Below are positions 12,451-24,758 of a stretch of 64,000 nt of DNA, in pieces; the stretch's first letter is position 1; every line of letters starts with the position of its first letter. Under the pieces are notes generated by a model. That model made no database searches, was not told where the DNA came from, and saw only the letters and a list, made by a program, of their open reading frames with translations. The DNA lies in contig CM065653.1 in assembly GCA_033220425.1 (NCBI GenBank), positions 3,348,001 through 3,412,000 of the forward strand. The letters run 5' to 3'. This DNA comes from Lepraria neglecta (taxonomy: Eukaryota > Ascomycota > Lecanoromycetes > Lecanorales > Stereocaulaceae). The translations under genes and the position numbers were made by a program.

Positions 12451-13922
12451 TTACACAGTAGTCGCATTGATTACCGTCCGTAAGCTCCCACGGTCATTGG
12501 CTTGCATCTCATTTTCCAAGTCCGCAGGATCCTTGTTAACGATATCGTCCCCGGAAATGTAGGCTCTCAACTCCTCTAGTTCTTCGTCCCGGGGAGCGTC
12601 GGCGGAGGAGACATCCAGATTCCTCTTGAAGAATTTCACGACCAGGTCAAGGCGGTCCAGCTGCTTCAAGGCTAAGGCCTCTCGGTAGACCGTTTTGACA
12701 TAGACTGTAGAGTCGGTGCGTGGGATAGGAGCCACGTCAGCATAGATTTTCCTCATCGTCCTTGTCTCACGAGCCCAGAAAAGCCCATTCTCCCAGTCTC
12801 CGTTCTTCAGGTAAACGGCTACGATGGCGGTTTGAAGCTGAAGTTGGAGCAAGATAGCGGCAGCTCGAGGGCCAATTCCAGCGAATTCTCCTCCCCGAAT
12901 TGTGGCCCTAGGGCGCCATTGCCAAAAGCTGACGAAAATTTCTTTCACAGTTTCTTGGTAGATTAAGATTGCAAGAAGGAACTTGTTCCGACGGAAAGCG
13001 TTATTGCCTGTGAGTTTCATGGCTATGACGTTGTTAAGTATATGTTCGATGTATGGAACTGATCGTCCTGTTTTCACCTTCGTTTCCTCCACATACTGCA
13101 CATTTATAGCACCAACGTCGCCAAAGTCGCGTACGCTGTGTAATTTCGTGAAGGGCTCCAAGAGCTGGCGCTGCTTAAAATATGCCGAATGCATGCTGTT
13201 AGGTGAATCGTCGAAGGCCATATATATCATGATGTTGATACTCAGCCCTGACAGATCACCGCCAGTCATGTGCTGCTCCGCGAGCAAAAGACCCTGGCAA
13301 AAAAGAGGCAAGTCATTGGAGGCAAATACATAGAACGAGTCCCGTCAACCATGCGATGTTTTGTCTGCGGTATGGTTGAGTTTGATTGACACGGCCGGAT
13401 GTCGAAATTTTTGTGCTTGTTTCTTCTTGAGGATGACCAGTAATTCGACCATCGACATTACCATCTTGAATTCCACTTCGGGAGTGCTGCGGGTAAATAC
13501 GAACGAGTTCTCGTCATAGAAGATGCTAGGGGCTTCGTGATGGATCTGACGATTCGCACGCAACATGTTGGTGTGGAACTTGTAGAAGTACCCAGGCCAA
13601 AGCTTGTCCCAAGTGAGGACCTACATCAGTAAACCATGTCAATAGTTGCCTAACCATAAGCTGCGGTAACAATGGCAGATGTCAGAGGACGGGTGTTGTT
13701 TACCCAAGCGCTGGGTTTGAGCTGCTTGGTTTATTTAGTAAACAGCAGGTAATGATACATCTGAAGGCGAAGTTCTAGTGGCAACTTCAAGAATGGAGAT
13801 ACAGTAGCATCATGATGTTCTATGTTGGAATTGATATTGCCAGCATCGTGTCGGGCCCTTGTGCTCGAAAAAGCTCGACGAAGTGCTTGATCAATGGCGC
13901 GGAATAGCCGCAGACTCGCCAT
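12451..13922 (-). pseudogene. 2EXR/F-box-like domain gene with two in-frame stop codons
   Basis: Exon 1 is 13922-13704 and exon 2 is 13620-12451, with a phase-0 intron at 13621-13703 (donor GTAAAC, acceptor GTAG). Together they give 463 codons in one frame, unusually clean for a pseudogene. It is broken only by TAA at 13731-13733 and TGA at 13345-13347. The N-terminal part reads SPFLKLPLELRLQMYHYLL, the usual opening of 2EXR/F-box-like fungal proteins. It is followed by the second hallmark, MLRANRQIHHEAPSIFYDEN. The remaining 290 residues look like a normal globular tail (WRPRATIRGG, VYREALALKQLDRLDLVVKFF). Both stops could come from single C-to-T changes (CAA to TAA, CGA to TGA). Either the allele was recently killed or these are sequence errors or read-through. 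Confidence 0.7.
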
Positions 13923-14483
13923 GCTACGAGTTGGTAGAGAATAATCGAGTTGTCTGCCAGGCAGCGTGAAAGTGGGTTTAGAAGTACAGGTGTTATCTTG
14001 GAGAGAAAGCTGAGGTGGGCGGAAGGGCAGAATTTTATTTCTGTGTTATCGATAGTCACAGTAGATGTCCACACATGATGTATTGAAAGCCACGGTGAGC
14101 GTTCACGAGGTAAGGAGATTTTTCGAGGTTATTGCCTTCAATATCTCTACTCACCGCTCCCAGATAGCCTTTTGCTCCTTATTACGGGCTCCTCGGGTGT
14201 GTATGTTGGCGCAAACTCCTGCTCCCATAAAATTTGTTATACCCCATCCTCTGCTCTCGAAACTTGTCTTCCGGCACGATTCGTGCGTTCAGATAACCTA
14301 TTTTGCCCTAGTCTCTGCTCGTGATCGTTGTCCTTTGGCACCAATGCGGCTTTCAAACGGCCTGGTTTGTCTCGGCTTGATTTCATTCCCTTGAAGACCA
14401 ATGTTGACTCCGGAGTCTACCGGGTGACCGTAGACATGACGGAAAGACGTGAAACCTTGCAGCTAGCAAGCCAATTTAGGATT
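13923..14483. other. Intergenic, no gene seen
   Basis: Upstream of the 2EXR-like gene and downstream of the transporter. A 109-codon plus-strand frame at 14065-14394 has no motif. I see no RNA gene. Confidence 0.4.
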
Positions 14484-16389
14484 TCAAACTGCCGCAAGGT
14501 TAACCTGCTGTTGAATACCAGCTGAGGTCGCGTCATCCTGTGGAGCAGCAGCCAGTCTGTCTTCGTCGTCCTCGGGTGTGCCATCCCTACAAGCCCATGC
14601 ATCGACAAACCTTAAGGTTTCCCTATCCCACATTCTATTCATCACCACCAATCGTATAGGGACAAGTGCGATGATGATGACTGGAAAAGCGGGAGCTCCT
14701 TTCGTCAGAGTTACGATGAAGATGACAATAGTCATCACAATCTGGACGATGGTATACACATGGACGCCCCAATAGTTCTTGACCGCTTTTGGCAGTTCTG
14801 GTAGCTCAGACGGAGGCGTCAGGAGGTAGAAGAAGCGGTAGAGAATTGGACTGTGAATGGAGTTAGCAGAGGCTTCTGCATGGAGGACTTTCGGGGGCTA
14901 TACTTGACCGACAGACTTTGTTCACCCATGAACATGAAAAGTCCTGCTAGCACACTTGTAGGTGTGAGACCTAGCACGAGCTGGAAAGGTGGACTGATGA
15001 AGATCAATATGGCTCCAGCGTGCAAGAAAGCGCTCCATCTCTGCTCATACACTCTTCTGACTTCGCGAACTTCGACCTTCTCTTCCTCACCTACTACCAC
15101 CTGGACTTCCTCCTTTTCGGTATGCAGAAGACTTTCGGAGTGAAGCGGTGCTTGGGGAAGGAGGCCGTTCGCTGGGGGTATTCCTAGTATTCCACAAAGA
15201 GCCGTTGTTGTACCAAGCAAGACGATATCCCAAGCAAAGCCACCAGGCTTTTTGGTCCCATAGCGGTCGATGGTACATATGATGCTGCTGACTTCATGAT
15301 CAAAGAAGAACAGGATAGTAATGATGAATCCAGGGATGATAGCAGCAAAAATCCAGGTAACAGGCAGATGCCAGAATTGAACAAAGAAGACCGAGCGATC
15401 CGGGCTGCTTGGTGTGAAAGTGTGGCTGCTGACTTGCAGCGTCTGTTTATCAAGTGATGCCAACTCGCCGACGTGTGGCATACCAATGAAGATGATTATA
15501 CTGATTGCAGCAGCGTACTCGGCAAGTCCCATTCGAATATAGCTGTGGAAGAGTGGCTTCCAGGTCTCAGCGGTCGAAAGAAAGATAGCTACGAGCATGG
15601 TCCCGATGGCACCGATAATGGCATACAGGAATGCTGCGAAAGAAAGTGCAGCGTGAGCGCGTTGTAGCTCTTGGACCGCTTTATGGAAGTAGATGATGCT
15701 GTTTAAGAGTGAGAAGATCTCAGTGGAAAAAGTTGTCACATAGCGCATCGTCCAGTCATGAGCGTTGATGATGGCAAGGATGTAGTGCATCCATCCAGCA
15801 TGGATCAGGGACCAAGCCATGAATGGAAGAAATGGAATCTGTGCATTGATACTCATCAGAATCACGGATTACGAGAGGAGATCTGCCTGTTCAACTGACA
15901 TCGAATGATCCAATGCATAGCGAATAGATGTTCTCGGCAAGGACGGAGAAGGGCCCAGTGACTCCGAGGATTGTGAGTGGTTGAATCGATAACCTGGGAA
16001 AAATTCATCAGGAAGAGACTCTTTCCCGAACGCGGACTAGGATAGCGGTGATGAGTGGAAATATTGAATGCATCGAAGCTTCACGATTGGACATTACGTC
16101 ATGGCTTCACATGGGACACAGTAGCAAAGCCTTCAACTTACAAGCTAAAGATGACTCCACAGAGGCCGGTACTGAACACCACCTCTATGGTCCCCCATGA
16201 CTTCCCTGTTAGCACATACAGATCGCTGGCAAAAATAATACCGGGCAAGAGATTGGTGAAAAAGACATAGACAGCTGAAGCTACAATAAGCTGATTAAAG
16301 ACCGTCCAGTCGGACACATATCGTCTACGAAGATTCTGAAGGTCCTGACGGAGAAGGCGAAAGGGCCATATTGACTTGGGAATACGCAT
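14484..16389 (-). CDS. BOR1: Bor1-type anion (borate/bicarbonate-like) transporter, SLC4 family
   Basis: Four exons on the minus strand: 16389-16142, 15993-15900, 15838-14904, 14850-14484. They total 1644 nt, or 547 residues. The splices restore the family sequence: SWGTIEVVFSTGLCGVIFSL joins LSIQPLTILGVTGPFSVLAE, then IGSFD joins IPFLPFMAWSLIHAGWMHYI, and MGEQSLSV joins NPILYRFFYLLTPPSELPEL. The hallmark NGLLPQAPLHSESLL follows FFDHEVSSII, both characteristic of the HCO3-/Bor1 family. About a dozen hydrophobic membrane segments are visible. A charged loop (about residues 350-370, Glu/Val-rich) interrupts them. Yeast Bor1 exports boron across the plasma membrane; substrate here is inferred by family. 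Introns are 53, 61 and 148 bp. An extra 5' exon cannot be excluded. Confidence 0.92.
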
Positions 16390-17049
16390 TGGCGAGATGC
16401 TACCCTGGGGGCAGTGTGCCGAAAGTAGTTGGCGGAGGATAACCCGGGTTCACGCTGCTGAGAATTGACAAGGGGAAAGAAAATGATTGACTGAAAAGCC
16501 ATGTTATAGAAAGCCGATTCGAAGACAAATGCACCAGTATCGCTGCCTTGAATTTGCGGTCAACGTGATGCTTGCTTTCGAAAAGATTGGCCCGCTTTTC
16601 GGCGGGAAGTCTTGGCATATCTTGGCAACGGAAGTAGCGGCACTCTTAGCGGCAATAAATGTAATAGAATAAATCCGAAGCTTAAATTGACAGGATAATG
16701 CCTGTGTTATCACCATACATAAGTGCCTTTCGAATAGCTGAATCAAGGTGAATGCTTTGAGCTGATCAGCGATCGAAATAAATTGGAGGAGGCTAAGGTT
16801 GTGGAGTGCCATCATGTAATTCCACTTACCCATAAAGCATTCGAGAGAGTAATTACCTTGGTAAGGTAGGCAGAAGCCAGGGAGACAAGGCTGTTGCAAC
16901 CATACATGGGGCCATTATTCTACGCAGACTCTTTGAACCAGCAATACCAAACCCGAAGCGTGCTTTTTTCAATCCATCCTTCTCCAATCCTCCTCTCGAT
17001 ATAACCGCCGAAGGCTTTGGCCTGTTTTCGGGTCTAACGTTGTCCCGCC
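16390..17049. other. Divergent intergenic region between transporter and HET pseudogene
   Basis: Presumably holds the transporter promoter. The long minus-strand frame at 16504-16899 (131 codons) shows no family features and is probably chance. Confidence 0.4.
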
Positions 17050-19307
17050 ATGGACCATAGTGATAGATGCTCGCCCAATGAAATGTGTGACGGCTGCCGC
17101 AATGCTCCCTTCGCACCACACGCCTTGTGTGAGACTTGCCGTGCTATGATCAAAAGCTCTATATACCTGAACAATGGTAAACGGCCGGATTTGTCGGAGT
17201 GGGACCAACCGTTAGATTGTGATTTTTCCTACAGTGATAGGGTTTACCCTGTGGAGAAGATCCCGTGGCACTCAAGTTTTCGACAGTGGTCCAAGGCTGT
17301 GGAAGCTGAGTGTCATCTATGCATCTTACTCTGGCTCGAAGCCCGAACAAAATCTAAATATTACCGCAGCAGCATGGAGGAAGATGAAGAAACATTCAAG
17401 AAACATTTCGGTCTTGATGAGCTTTCAATTCAAGTGTACAAAAAACTAGGCTAGCAATTTGCACAACTGCATATGGTGTGTGGAGGAATAGAGATGGGTA
17501 ATCTAGCTGTCTACCGAGACACTCAGTTCGAAGCCAGTATGAGATCATCGGTGACAGCTTCCATCTTGAAGAGTCCATATTCACTGGCTGCAAAAAGCTA
17601 CGAGACTTCATCAGACGCTCACAGTTCCCTAGCCAATGCGTGGATCAGCGAGTGCCACGACAACCACGTCAAGTTTTTATTAGCACAGGAAATCCGTGCG
17701 GAAGGACCCACACGTCTTGTCTCGGTCGGAACACCGCCAACCTCGACGACGTGTGTCTTCGAGCCTTCGAGGCAGATAATTTGCGGAGAAAATACGTGAC
17801 TTTAAGCTACAGGTGGGGAGGGGCAGACGTCTTTAACCTTACGACAGAGATTCAAGAGATCATGAAAAGCAGGATTCCAGTTCACTTCTTAGCAAAGACA
17901 ATCAAGCAAGCAATCGCGCTCACCCGGAGGCTTGGGGTGGAATATATTTGGATCGACTCTCTCTGCATACTCCAAGATTCACGTGCGGACTGGGCCCATA
18001 AATCCACCAAAATTGGGGCGATATATGAACATTCCTACTGCACAATTGCAGCTATCGACTCGGAGGACGCCAATGGCGGACTGTTCCATAGCCGAACTTT
18101 TCTCGGAAGGCTCCCTTGTAGGCTTGGTGTGAAAATCAAAAGAACAAGGAACTACATGTTTACGGGAGCCGATACACATTTTCAGACCTGGTCAACTGTA
18201 CCCTGGGGACAATGGCGTGGGCTTTTCAAGAAAGGGCCCTGTCGGGAAGGGTTTTATTCATGGGGTGCCACGGAATGTATTGGGTGTGCAATGAATGCGT
18301 GGCTCATGAGCTTCAACCGGAGGGCTTTCAGCCATATAGCTCTCTGATCAAGGAAAAGGAAAAAACAACGCCATCATCAAAGGAGACCTTATCCAGAGTT
18401 GAAAGTGTCCTTACAAGATTATGGGAAACATCCCCTAGACCAACAGTAGACTGGTTCATGGCCAAAGGCTTTTTTAGCTCTCTCGAGGCACTACCATATA
18501 AAGCGAACGGATTTCTGAGCTGAACTGACGTTAACCACTCCGACCGAGGATGAAAAGACCTATTCGATGCATACAACAAAATGTCTCTCACAAACGCCGA
18601 GGACTGTTTAGTTGCGATGCACAGTACCGCTATTCGAATGCAAGAGTGGACTGGTTTTAAATATAAGGCAAGCCTTTGGGAAGACGTTCTACACTGCAAT
18701 CCGCTATGGGAAACTGGAGGACAGGCGGAGAGTAGGCTATCTTGCGCCTTCATGGTCGTGGGCTTCGTTACAGGGGGATGTGGAGAATTTGTCCGGGATA
18801 TTGGAGGACGTATCAACTTGCGTCCTTGTTTAGAAAGACGAGGTACTAGATGTGTGGGTTAAGCACAGGTACTATAACGGAATGGCGAACGGAAAAGTCT
18901 TTAGACGCTTATATAAGCATCCGTGGTGCGTTACTGAAAGTGGAGAAGCTGCGAAGCGACAAAAGTTATCGTGAACAATGCGAAGTACTCTACGTGACCG
19001 GAGACTGTCCCATTGGCACTGCTTTTCCTGACATACTGCTCGAGATTCCTCCACTGATCTTTTCTGCTTGCGTATCATGAGGCTAACAAATAACGGCCGG
19101 GTTTATAACGAGCATGCGTATGGTTTACTGTTAAGGCAGCGAGATGACAGCTCTTCAGACCCGGTTTATGAACGAGTCGGAGTTTTGGTATCTCCAGGCT
19201 TATATCCTGAATGGGAGTGGGAGTGCTCCGGCCAGCCGGACCAGTGGAGTAAACAGTGTCGCCATGTACTTGATGAATGCAAGGAAATCACTGTCAAAAT
19301 TGTCTGA
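17050..19307 (+). pseudogene. HET-domain gene, disrupted
   Basis: Recognisable pieces lie in order on the plus strand. First is a Cys-rich N-terminus (CDGCRNAPFAPHALCETC, from 17050). A linker follows (RLVSVGTP). Then comes a HET domain near 17795-18110, with YVTLSYRWGGADVF, AIALTRRLGVEYIWIDSLCI and IGAIYEHSYCTIAAIDSEDA. Next are WAFQERALSGRVLF (near 18217), the C-terminal YLAPSWSWASLQGDVE (near 18735) and PVYERVGVLVSPGLYPEWEW (near 19165). They fall in different frames, with at least one stop and several frame changes, so no full-length product is expected. It is a different subfamily from the HET gene at 8.5-10.7 kb (Cys-rich start, TLSYRWG type), so not a local duplicate. Confidence 0.85.
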
Positions 19308-21821
19308 AAGCGGACAAACGCGGAAGAATATGCAGCGCACTTCTGTGAAAGACTGAGCCTCTGGGAATAGTTGAGCAGACACTATTCTGTCGTATATGTA
19401 CTTAGTGCACCTACACATATTTCTAGCTTAGGTCTTGATCTATCGCCAGCACACATTCAGCTCCCAATCCCTTCATTGCGGAGTAGATGCCTCATTTCAG
19501 CATAAAAGTAAAGTAATCGAAGCTCAAAACTAGACGCGCGGGAATACCCTGCGACGGGGTCACCAGGAAGTAAATTCCACTATATTAAGAGATCAATGAA
19601 GTCCTTGTACAATCTTCTAAAGACCAGTCAGACTCTTGTAGTGTATCGACATGATTGAATTTCCACTACTCAACTACCTAAAGAAGTCGAAAGCTCCTAG
19701 TTTTTACCGCAACACTTCTTAAAGTTCCTCCTCGATCTACAAGGGCGGGGCTTGTTACGAGCAACTGCCTCCTCCACCTCCTCAGTTCCGGCATCTATCG
19801 TATACTCTGATTCCATTTTCAGTACCCGTAGAGATCCTATCCACCACTGTTTTAATATGTTGAATGGTCCGTTCGTAGATAGGGTCATTTATGATAGCCC
19901 AGCGTTCTAGGAGTGACTGTTGGGGTTATGCTGCAAATGGGTCGTCTACAGGCATGACATGAGGTCTTAGTTCAAGCCTGTTGCCCGGAAGGATGCGAAA
20001 GCGCACATCTCTGTACACCAGGAGCGGAATGAATGCTTCTGGCTCCGCGGCAAGGTTGCATTGGTCCACAGTTGCAACAGTAGGGCGGAAGTGCTGGCAG
20101 CTTTCCTCGACGCCGGCCATGTTACCTACAGAACGGTTTGAGGCATCTCGAGACGTCGAGGTGGATAAAGCTTATACATAGGTACTGTGGCTAGTCCACA
20201 GTCCACAGTCTCTGTCTCGCTTGGCAAGGAGCCGTCGAAGCGACCAAGTTGACCAATTACTGTAGGACACATGCGTCAGTTACTGACAGTTTTCGTGTTA
20301 CAAAGCGCCCAGTGCGCCTTTCGTACAGTGTCGCAGGATCAAGACGTCTAGTTTTCTGGTGCCGACATCGACAGCACTGGATCAAGGTCTCGACCCTTTG
20401 TCTCCCTTGTTTATATCCGGTTCCCTTATAAGGTGACGGATAGAAGACTGTCTGCTGCACCGGCTGGCTCGAGTCAAGGTGCTATAGTTGACTTGCTTCT
20501 GGATAGCATGCCCTAGTTGCAGCGTCTCTCTTCTCCGCCAATATGGTAGGCGCTTGAATTTCATATTTTCAGAAAAAAATGTGGATGCATCCGGATCGGC
20601 TGAGTCTGAAAGCTCCTTTGCGCCCTGGGCCAGCTCGCCTGCAGTCTCGAAGTTGCTGCGGTTTATCGAGCCAAGATTATACAACTAGCGCAACGGTGAT
20701 GTAGGTTGAACAATATCGATTGTTTCTAGAAGGGCTTTCTGTAGCTCCCCATCTAGGGAGTATCTGCTATAATAAATAGCAAAACTCCTCTAAGAGATTG
20801 TTCATCGCCACTTTATCATTATCCAGGGGTCCAGTATCTCTAAATCCACCAAGTAGGATAAAGAAGTCTTTCTCACTATACTGGAGCACTATTGATCTAT
20901 ATAGTTTATTAGATTTAGTGCTAAGATCTTTTAAGTATACAGATATCAACTGTCGTTTCAAAGATATTGAGAAGGTTTCGATGTATTATAGAAAGGCTTT
21001 TTTGCTTTTGAGCCCGTTGGATTTTACGATCGTCTATCGGCGTTACCTTAAGGGTGTCGAGGTCACTACTTCGAGTACCGGTTACGATATAGGTCCTTAA
21101 AATTGCACCTCTGGAAGTTATCATGTATATCGAGTAAATGACTATCCAGAATTTGGTTTATATATTTATATAAATAAGTTAATGTTGAAACGGAAGGATG
21201 GCCGTGTCAGGGGCCTGCCTAGAGCGAGTCGATAGGGGTGAAGTATGACTAGGAGAACATATCTAAGGAGAGAAGATAGATACATGAAGCCTGCGCGTCT
21301 TGGAGACGCGCCAAGCCGCTAGCCATGAGCGATGGTCGAACGTTTGAGCAAGCAAAGGCCAAGCCGTGACAGGCCGAGCGGTTATTGTGACTCAAGCATG
21401 TGCTTCTGGTAGAAAACACCATGTCTTCTCATGGGTTTATCCCGCGTGGGTCCACTCCTTTCACAATTTCTTTTTATCTATTTTCCTTTTATCCGCTTTT
21501 CTTTTTGGGATTCCGAGCCCGTGTATGCATGGAAGGGCTATCTATAGATCTGGCCCCATCGGCGTGACCTTCCGCGGACGCGCACAGCCTAAAGCGGGCC
21601 CCCTAACTCCGGGTGCCGTTTCAGGGCCATTCGGGGCGACGGTATCTTGACTGGGAAAACATGTATGCAGGTGAATTACTTTTTCTACTAAAGCATGCCG
21701 CGTCCGCCTAGCCTGCGCGCACTCCACTCCGTTTTTGGCCTATGACTAATATAATCTGCTACGATATGGGTGCTGGGCATTTGACACGTAATTGTCTCTT
21801 GTAGACGTCACTCCATTTGAT
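19308..21821. other. Gene-poor stretch with decayed minus-strand frames
   Basis: A minus-strand frame at 20120-19926 begins MAGVEESCQHFRPTVATVDQ and, beyond an in-frame stop, continues in the same frame to about 19790 (LLERWAIINDPIYERTIQHI). It looks like a decayed gene, family unknown. The TA-rich part at 20767-21124 has minus-strand frames with similar Ser/Leu/Lys composition. No known domain is recognised. No RNA gene seen. Confidence 0.4.
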
Positions 21822-23150
21822 TCAGTCGTCTTCCATCGGCTCATCCTCCTCCCCAGCTCGTGTGCTCTCCTCGTCCTTCTTAGTATCTCTCACTCCGTCT
21901 AGATGACCCTGCACAAGCTCAGTGACCTTGATACCCGCAACCTCATCATGCACGATGCTGCTCGTATCTGGATCCTCAAATATGCCTGCACTGACTAAGT
22001 CCTTTGGCAGCCTGTCTCCCGTCTTCTTCCCCAACTCCCGCAGTATCGACTTTCTCAAATATCCATCAGGTTTGTTGGGGCTTGCCCAAACTTCTCCGGG
22101 TGGGACATTTTCTTTGAAATCTGGCCAGGACTTGTCCTCGGCGTGCAGCCATGCGAAAGCGTAGCGCATATATAAGAAGCGGCGGGCAGGGCGGTTGTCA
22201 TTGCGGAAGCTCAATTTGCGCCCGTCGATGTCGCGCCACCTCCACAACTCTCGATCGGTGGCCTTGAACGTGTCTCTGAAGAACGTATTGTCTCTTTCCG
22301 CGGTGTTGAGAAGAACAACCTTCCACTCCGTAGGAATGGAAGCAACCGAGTCCACGGGCACTATAATAATCCAACAATTGTCCAAGGCTTCCTCGATCTT
22401 TTTTTGGAGGCTGAGTCCGTTCCTCCTGCTGGTCAGTGGGGGCTCATCGCCGCCGAACATATGGGCCATGTCCTTCGTGTTCCAGGAACAAGGAATAATG
22501 TGAGCGCATTTCACTGAGTCAGGGCTTGACCAGTATCCGAGGACATTGCACCATTTGCTTGAGTCTCCTGTGTCGGGGTACACAGCCTTGGTGCCGAGAT
22601 ATTCATTGATAATATCCTGGAAATATTTCCTGTCTAACCTTGGGGACTTTAGGCCCGGCAATTTCTCCTTTGAACTTGAGGCAGCCTCAAGTGAAATTCT
22701 GAGCTCGGCGATATAAGCCTCTTCCAGCTGGACCTTGCTAGTAACAATGTCGTTTAGATCCTCCTCGAGAATCTTTCGCTGGGACAGGAGGAACGCCTTT
22801 TCAGATAACAGGGCCTTCTCCTCTTCCTTTACTACTGCTACGAACTCTATCTTCGGCTTGCCAGCCTCATCAAAGAATATGTTGGTTTCTGAGAGTGCTT
22901 GCTTCTGCATCGCCCTTACTCTGAGCTTGCTTTCTACGACTGCGAGGCGCCACTTAAGAAATGGTGAGGTGGTATTCGGAGAGCCCTGGTCGAGAAGTTG
23001 ACTGGCCTTTCTCTTCAGAGATATCATCTGGTTCTTTGTATTCGGTGTGCAATCAATGCCGTCCAATATTGGAGAGTCCAAGTCTATGTCCAAGCGCGAG
23101 GAAGTAAGCTGCTTCTCGGGCCTCACAAGGGGCTGACGAGAGTGAGCCAT
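21822..23150 (-). CDS. Fungal HNH-nuclease domain protein, single exon
   Basis: A 442-residue intronless frame. Residues 1-60 are low-complexity. Residues 60-160 are Lys/Glu/Leu-rich with heptad character (a likely coiled coil around VVKEEEKALLSEKAFLLSQR). The HNH domain follows around residues 195-330: WCNVLGYW, KCAHIIPCSW (the invariant His of the first HNH motif), then SRRNGLSLQKKIEEALDNCW (the central Asn) and the RRFLYMRYAFAWLHA segment near its C-terminal edge. This matches the fungal-expanded HNH_2-type family, whose biological role is poorly known. The C-terminus is acidic (EEDEPMEDD). It is divergent from MTG1, 470 bp away. Nuclease activity is inferred from motifs only. Confidence 0.88.
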   Translation of the reverse strand: MAHSRQPLVRPEKQLTSSRLDIDLDSPILDGIDCTPNTKNQMISLKRKASQLLDQGSPNTTSPFLKWRLAVVESKLRVRAMQKQALSETNIFFDEAGKPKIEFVAVVKEEEKALLSEKAFLLSQRKILEEDLNDIVTSKVQLEEAYIAELRISLEAASSSKEKLPGLKSPRLDRKYFQDIINEYLGTKAVYPDTGDSSKWCNVLGYWSSPDSVKCAHIIPCSWNTKDMAHMFGGDEPPLTSRRNGLSLQKKIEEALDNCWIIIVPVDSVASIPTEWKVVLLNTAERDNTFFRDTFKATDRELWRWRDIDGRKLSFRNDNRPARRFLYMRYAFAWLHAEDKSWPDFKENVPPGEVWASPNKPDGYLRKSILRELGKKTGDRLPKDLVSAGIFEDPDTSSIVHDEVAGIKVTELVQGHLDGVRDTKKDEESTRAGEEDEPMEDD

Positions 23151-23622
23151 TCGAAATAATTACGAGGCAAAAGTCGGGTGAGGGGGTTGAATGAGGATTT
23201 TACTGCTGTAGAAAGTCAAATGGGTGCGTGTTGGTGAAAGACGATTGGGAAGATTATATGAGAATTCTGGTGGTGTAGAAAGTCGAAGTGTGTGTTGGTC
23301 AGGAAGGACGAAGTTTTTACATAAGCAACATAGAAAAGAAATGTCTCGCCCAGGCAGCCGCAGAATCGCTTGAAAAATTAAGGTAAGATTACCGATTAAT
23401 ACCACTAGGTCGACTCCACATCTCTAGTTCTAGCGCTTAAAGTGTAAAGATAACGAGTCACGTGAAACGGCGTCAAGACCATCCCAAATCGGAGGCGTTC
23501 TCACATGCACACAAAATATTCGCGTCTATCTCTCTCTCCAACATCATTCATAGAACGTAGTGCTTCATGCTATGCTTCAAAAGGATCCCATTCCATAATG
23601 TCTCTTCATCTTGAAGCTCGCA
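23151..23622. promoter_or_regulatory. Shared divergent promoter region of the HNH gene and MTG1
   Basis: 472 bp separate the two start codons, which face apart. It includes pyrimidine-rich stretches (for example TCTCTCTCCA near 23530) before MTG1. No specific factor site is called. Confidence 0.4.
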
Positions 23623-24728
23623 ATGGCCTCATTCGTGCCAAGGACGGTGTTTCCCACCCTCAACTCTCTCCCTCGATCCTACTTTCTCGGACATCATCGC
23701 GCAGGCCTGAACAAGATGAAGACCATGCTCACCTACATAGACCTTGTGATCGAATGTCGAGACTACCGAGTCCCGCTTACCTCCCGCAATCCTCTGTTTG
23801 AAGAAAATTTAGCTGGCCGGGAAAGGTTGATTGTCTACACAAAGCAAGACTTGGGCAGCGAAAGGAAGCAACAGGACAGAAGCGTATGTAGGTTGAGGGC
23901 GCTGTTCTCGACGCGCGATACGGCTTCAACGGGGATATCTGCTAACACTCCTTGTGTGTACAGAGAGAGAATACCATTCAGCAATGGCACCAGCCGACCC
24001 CGGTCCTCTTCTCCGACCACAAAGACAAAGGCTCTGTACGCAAAGTCCTGAACTTCGCGCGCGACCACGCTGCGGCCAAGGACTCTCTCACAGGCTCGAG
24101 GATGATGATCGTCGGTATGCCCAACATCGGAAAGTCGTCTCTCCTCAACGCGCTTCGCCAGGTTGGCGTTCACAAGGGAAAGGTTGCACACACTGGGGCA
24201 CAGCCAGGCGTCACTAGAAAGATTGGGACGACGGTGAAGATCATTGAAGGCGATGAAAATAGTGAGGGAGTCTACTTGATGGATACACCTGGGGTCTTTG
24301 TACCTTACGTACCCAATGCGGAGTCGATGCTCAAATTGGCCCTCTGTGGAAGCGTGAAGGATACAATAATTGCTCCGACGACTTTGGCAGACTATTTGCT
24401 CTACCAAATGAACATCTACGACCCCGCAATCTACTCAGACTACGCAAGCCCTACGAACGATATCACTGAGTTTCTGAATGCCGTGGCCCACAAGACTGGA
24501 AGGTTGCAAAAAGGAGGGATACCGGACGTGGAGGCTTCGGCGCTATGGATGATTCAAAGATGGAGGAACGGCCAGCTTGGCAGGTTTGTGCTGGACGAAA
24601 TTACGGCGGAGAGTCTCGAGAGGGAGCGCAGGGATACTGAAGGCCTCGGCAGCAGCCTGAACCAAGCTCGCAGAGCAGACAAAGACATGAGAAGGCAGAG
24701 GTCGAAGCGAAGTCCCGAAGCTGGCTAA
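23623..24728 (+). CDS. MTG1: Mitochondrial ribosome-associated GTPase 1 (MTG1, YlqF family)
   Basis: Two exons, 23623-23883 and 23964-24728, with an 80-bp phase-0 intron (donor GTATGT, branch GCTAAC, acceptor TACAG). Product 341 residues. The GTPase motifs are circularly permuted as in YlqF/RbgA proteins. G4 (YTKQD, about residue 73) comes first; then the P-loop GMPNIGKSSLLNAL (about residue 125); then the threonine-bearing G2 region (GAQPGVTRKIG) and G3 (MDTPGVF). Residues 35-55 (MLTYIDLVIECRDYRVPLTS) are the conserved N-terminal helix and strand. MTG1 proteins act in late large-subunit assembly of mitochondrial ribosomes at the inner membrane. The start is set at the Met preceding ASFVPRTVFPTLNSLPRSYF, an Arg/Ser-containing presequence. 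Confidence 0.95.
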
Positions 24729-24758
24729 ATAGGGTATGCAACGATGCGACAATCATGT

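Noticed and set aside
16504-16899. 131-codon minus-strand frame upstream of the Bor1-type gene as an extra exon
   Set aside because: No transporter-like segment and no splice that would improve the N-terminus.
20767-21124. Possible new small gene on the minus strand
   Set aside because: Two overlapping short frames in TA-rich DNA with no recognisable domain or start context.
23835-24407. 190-codon minus-strand frame
   Set aside because: Antisense shadow of MTG1 exon 2, whose GTPase motifs are certain.
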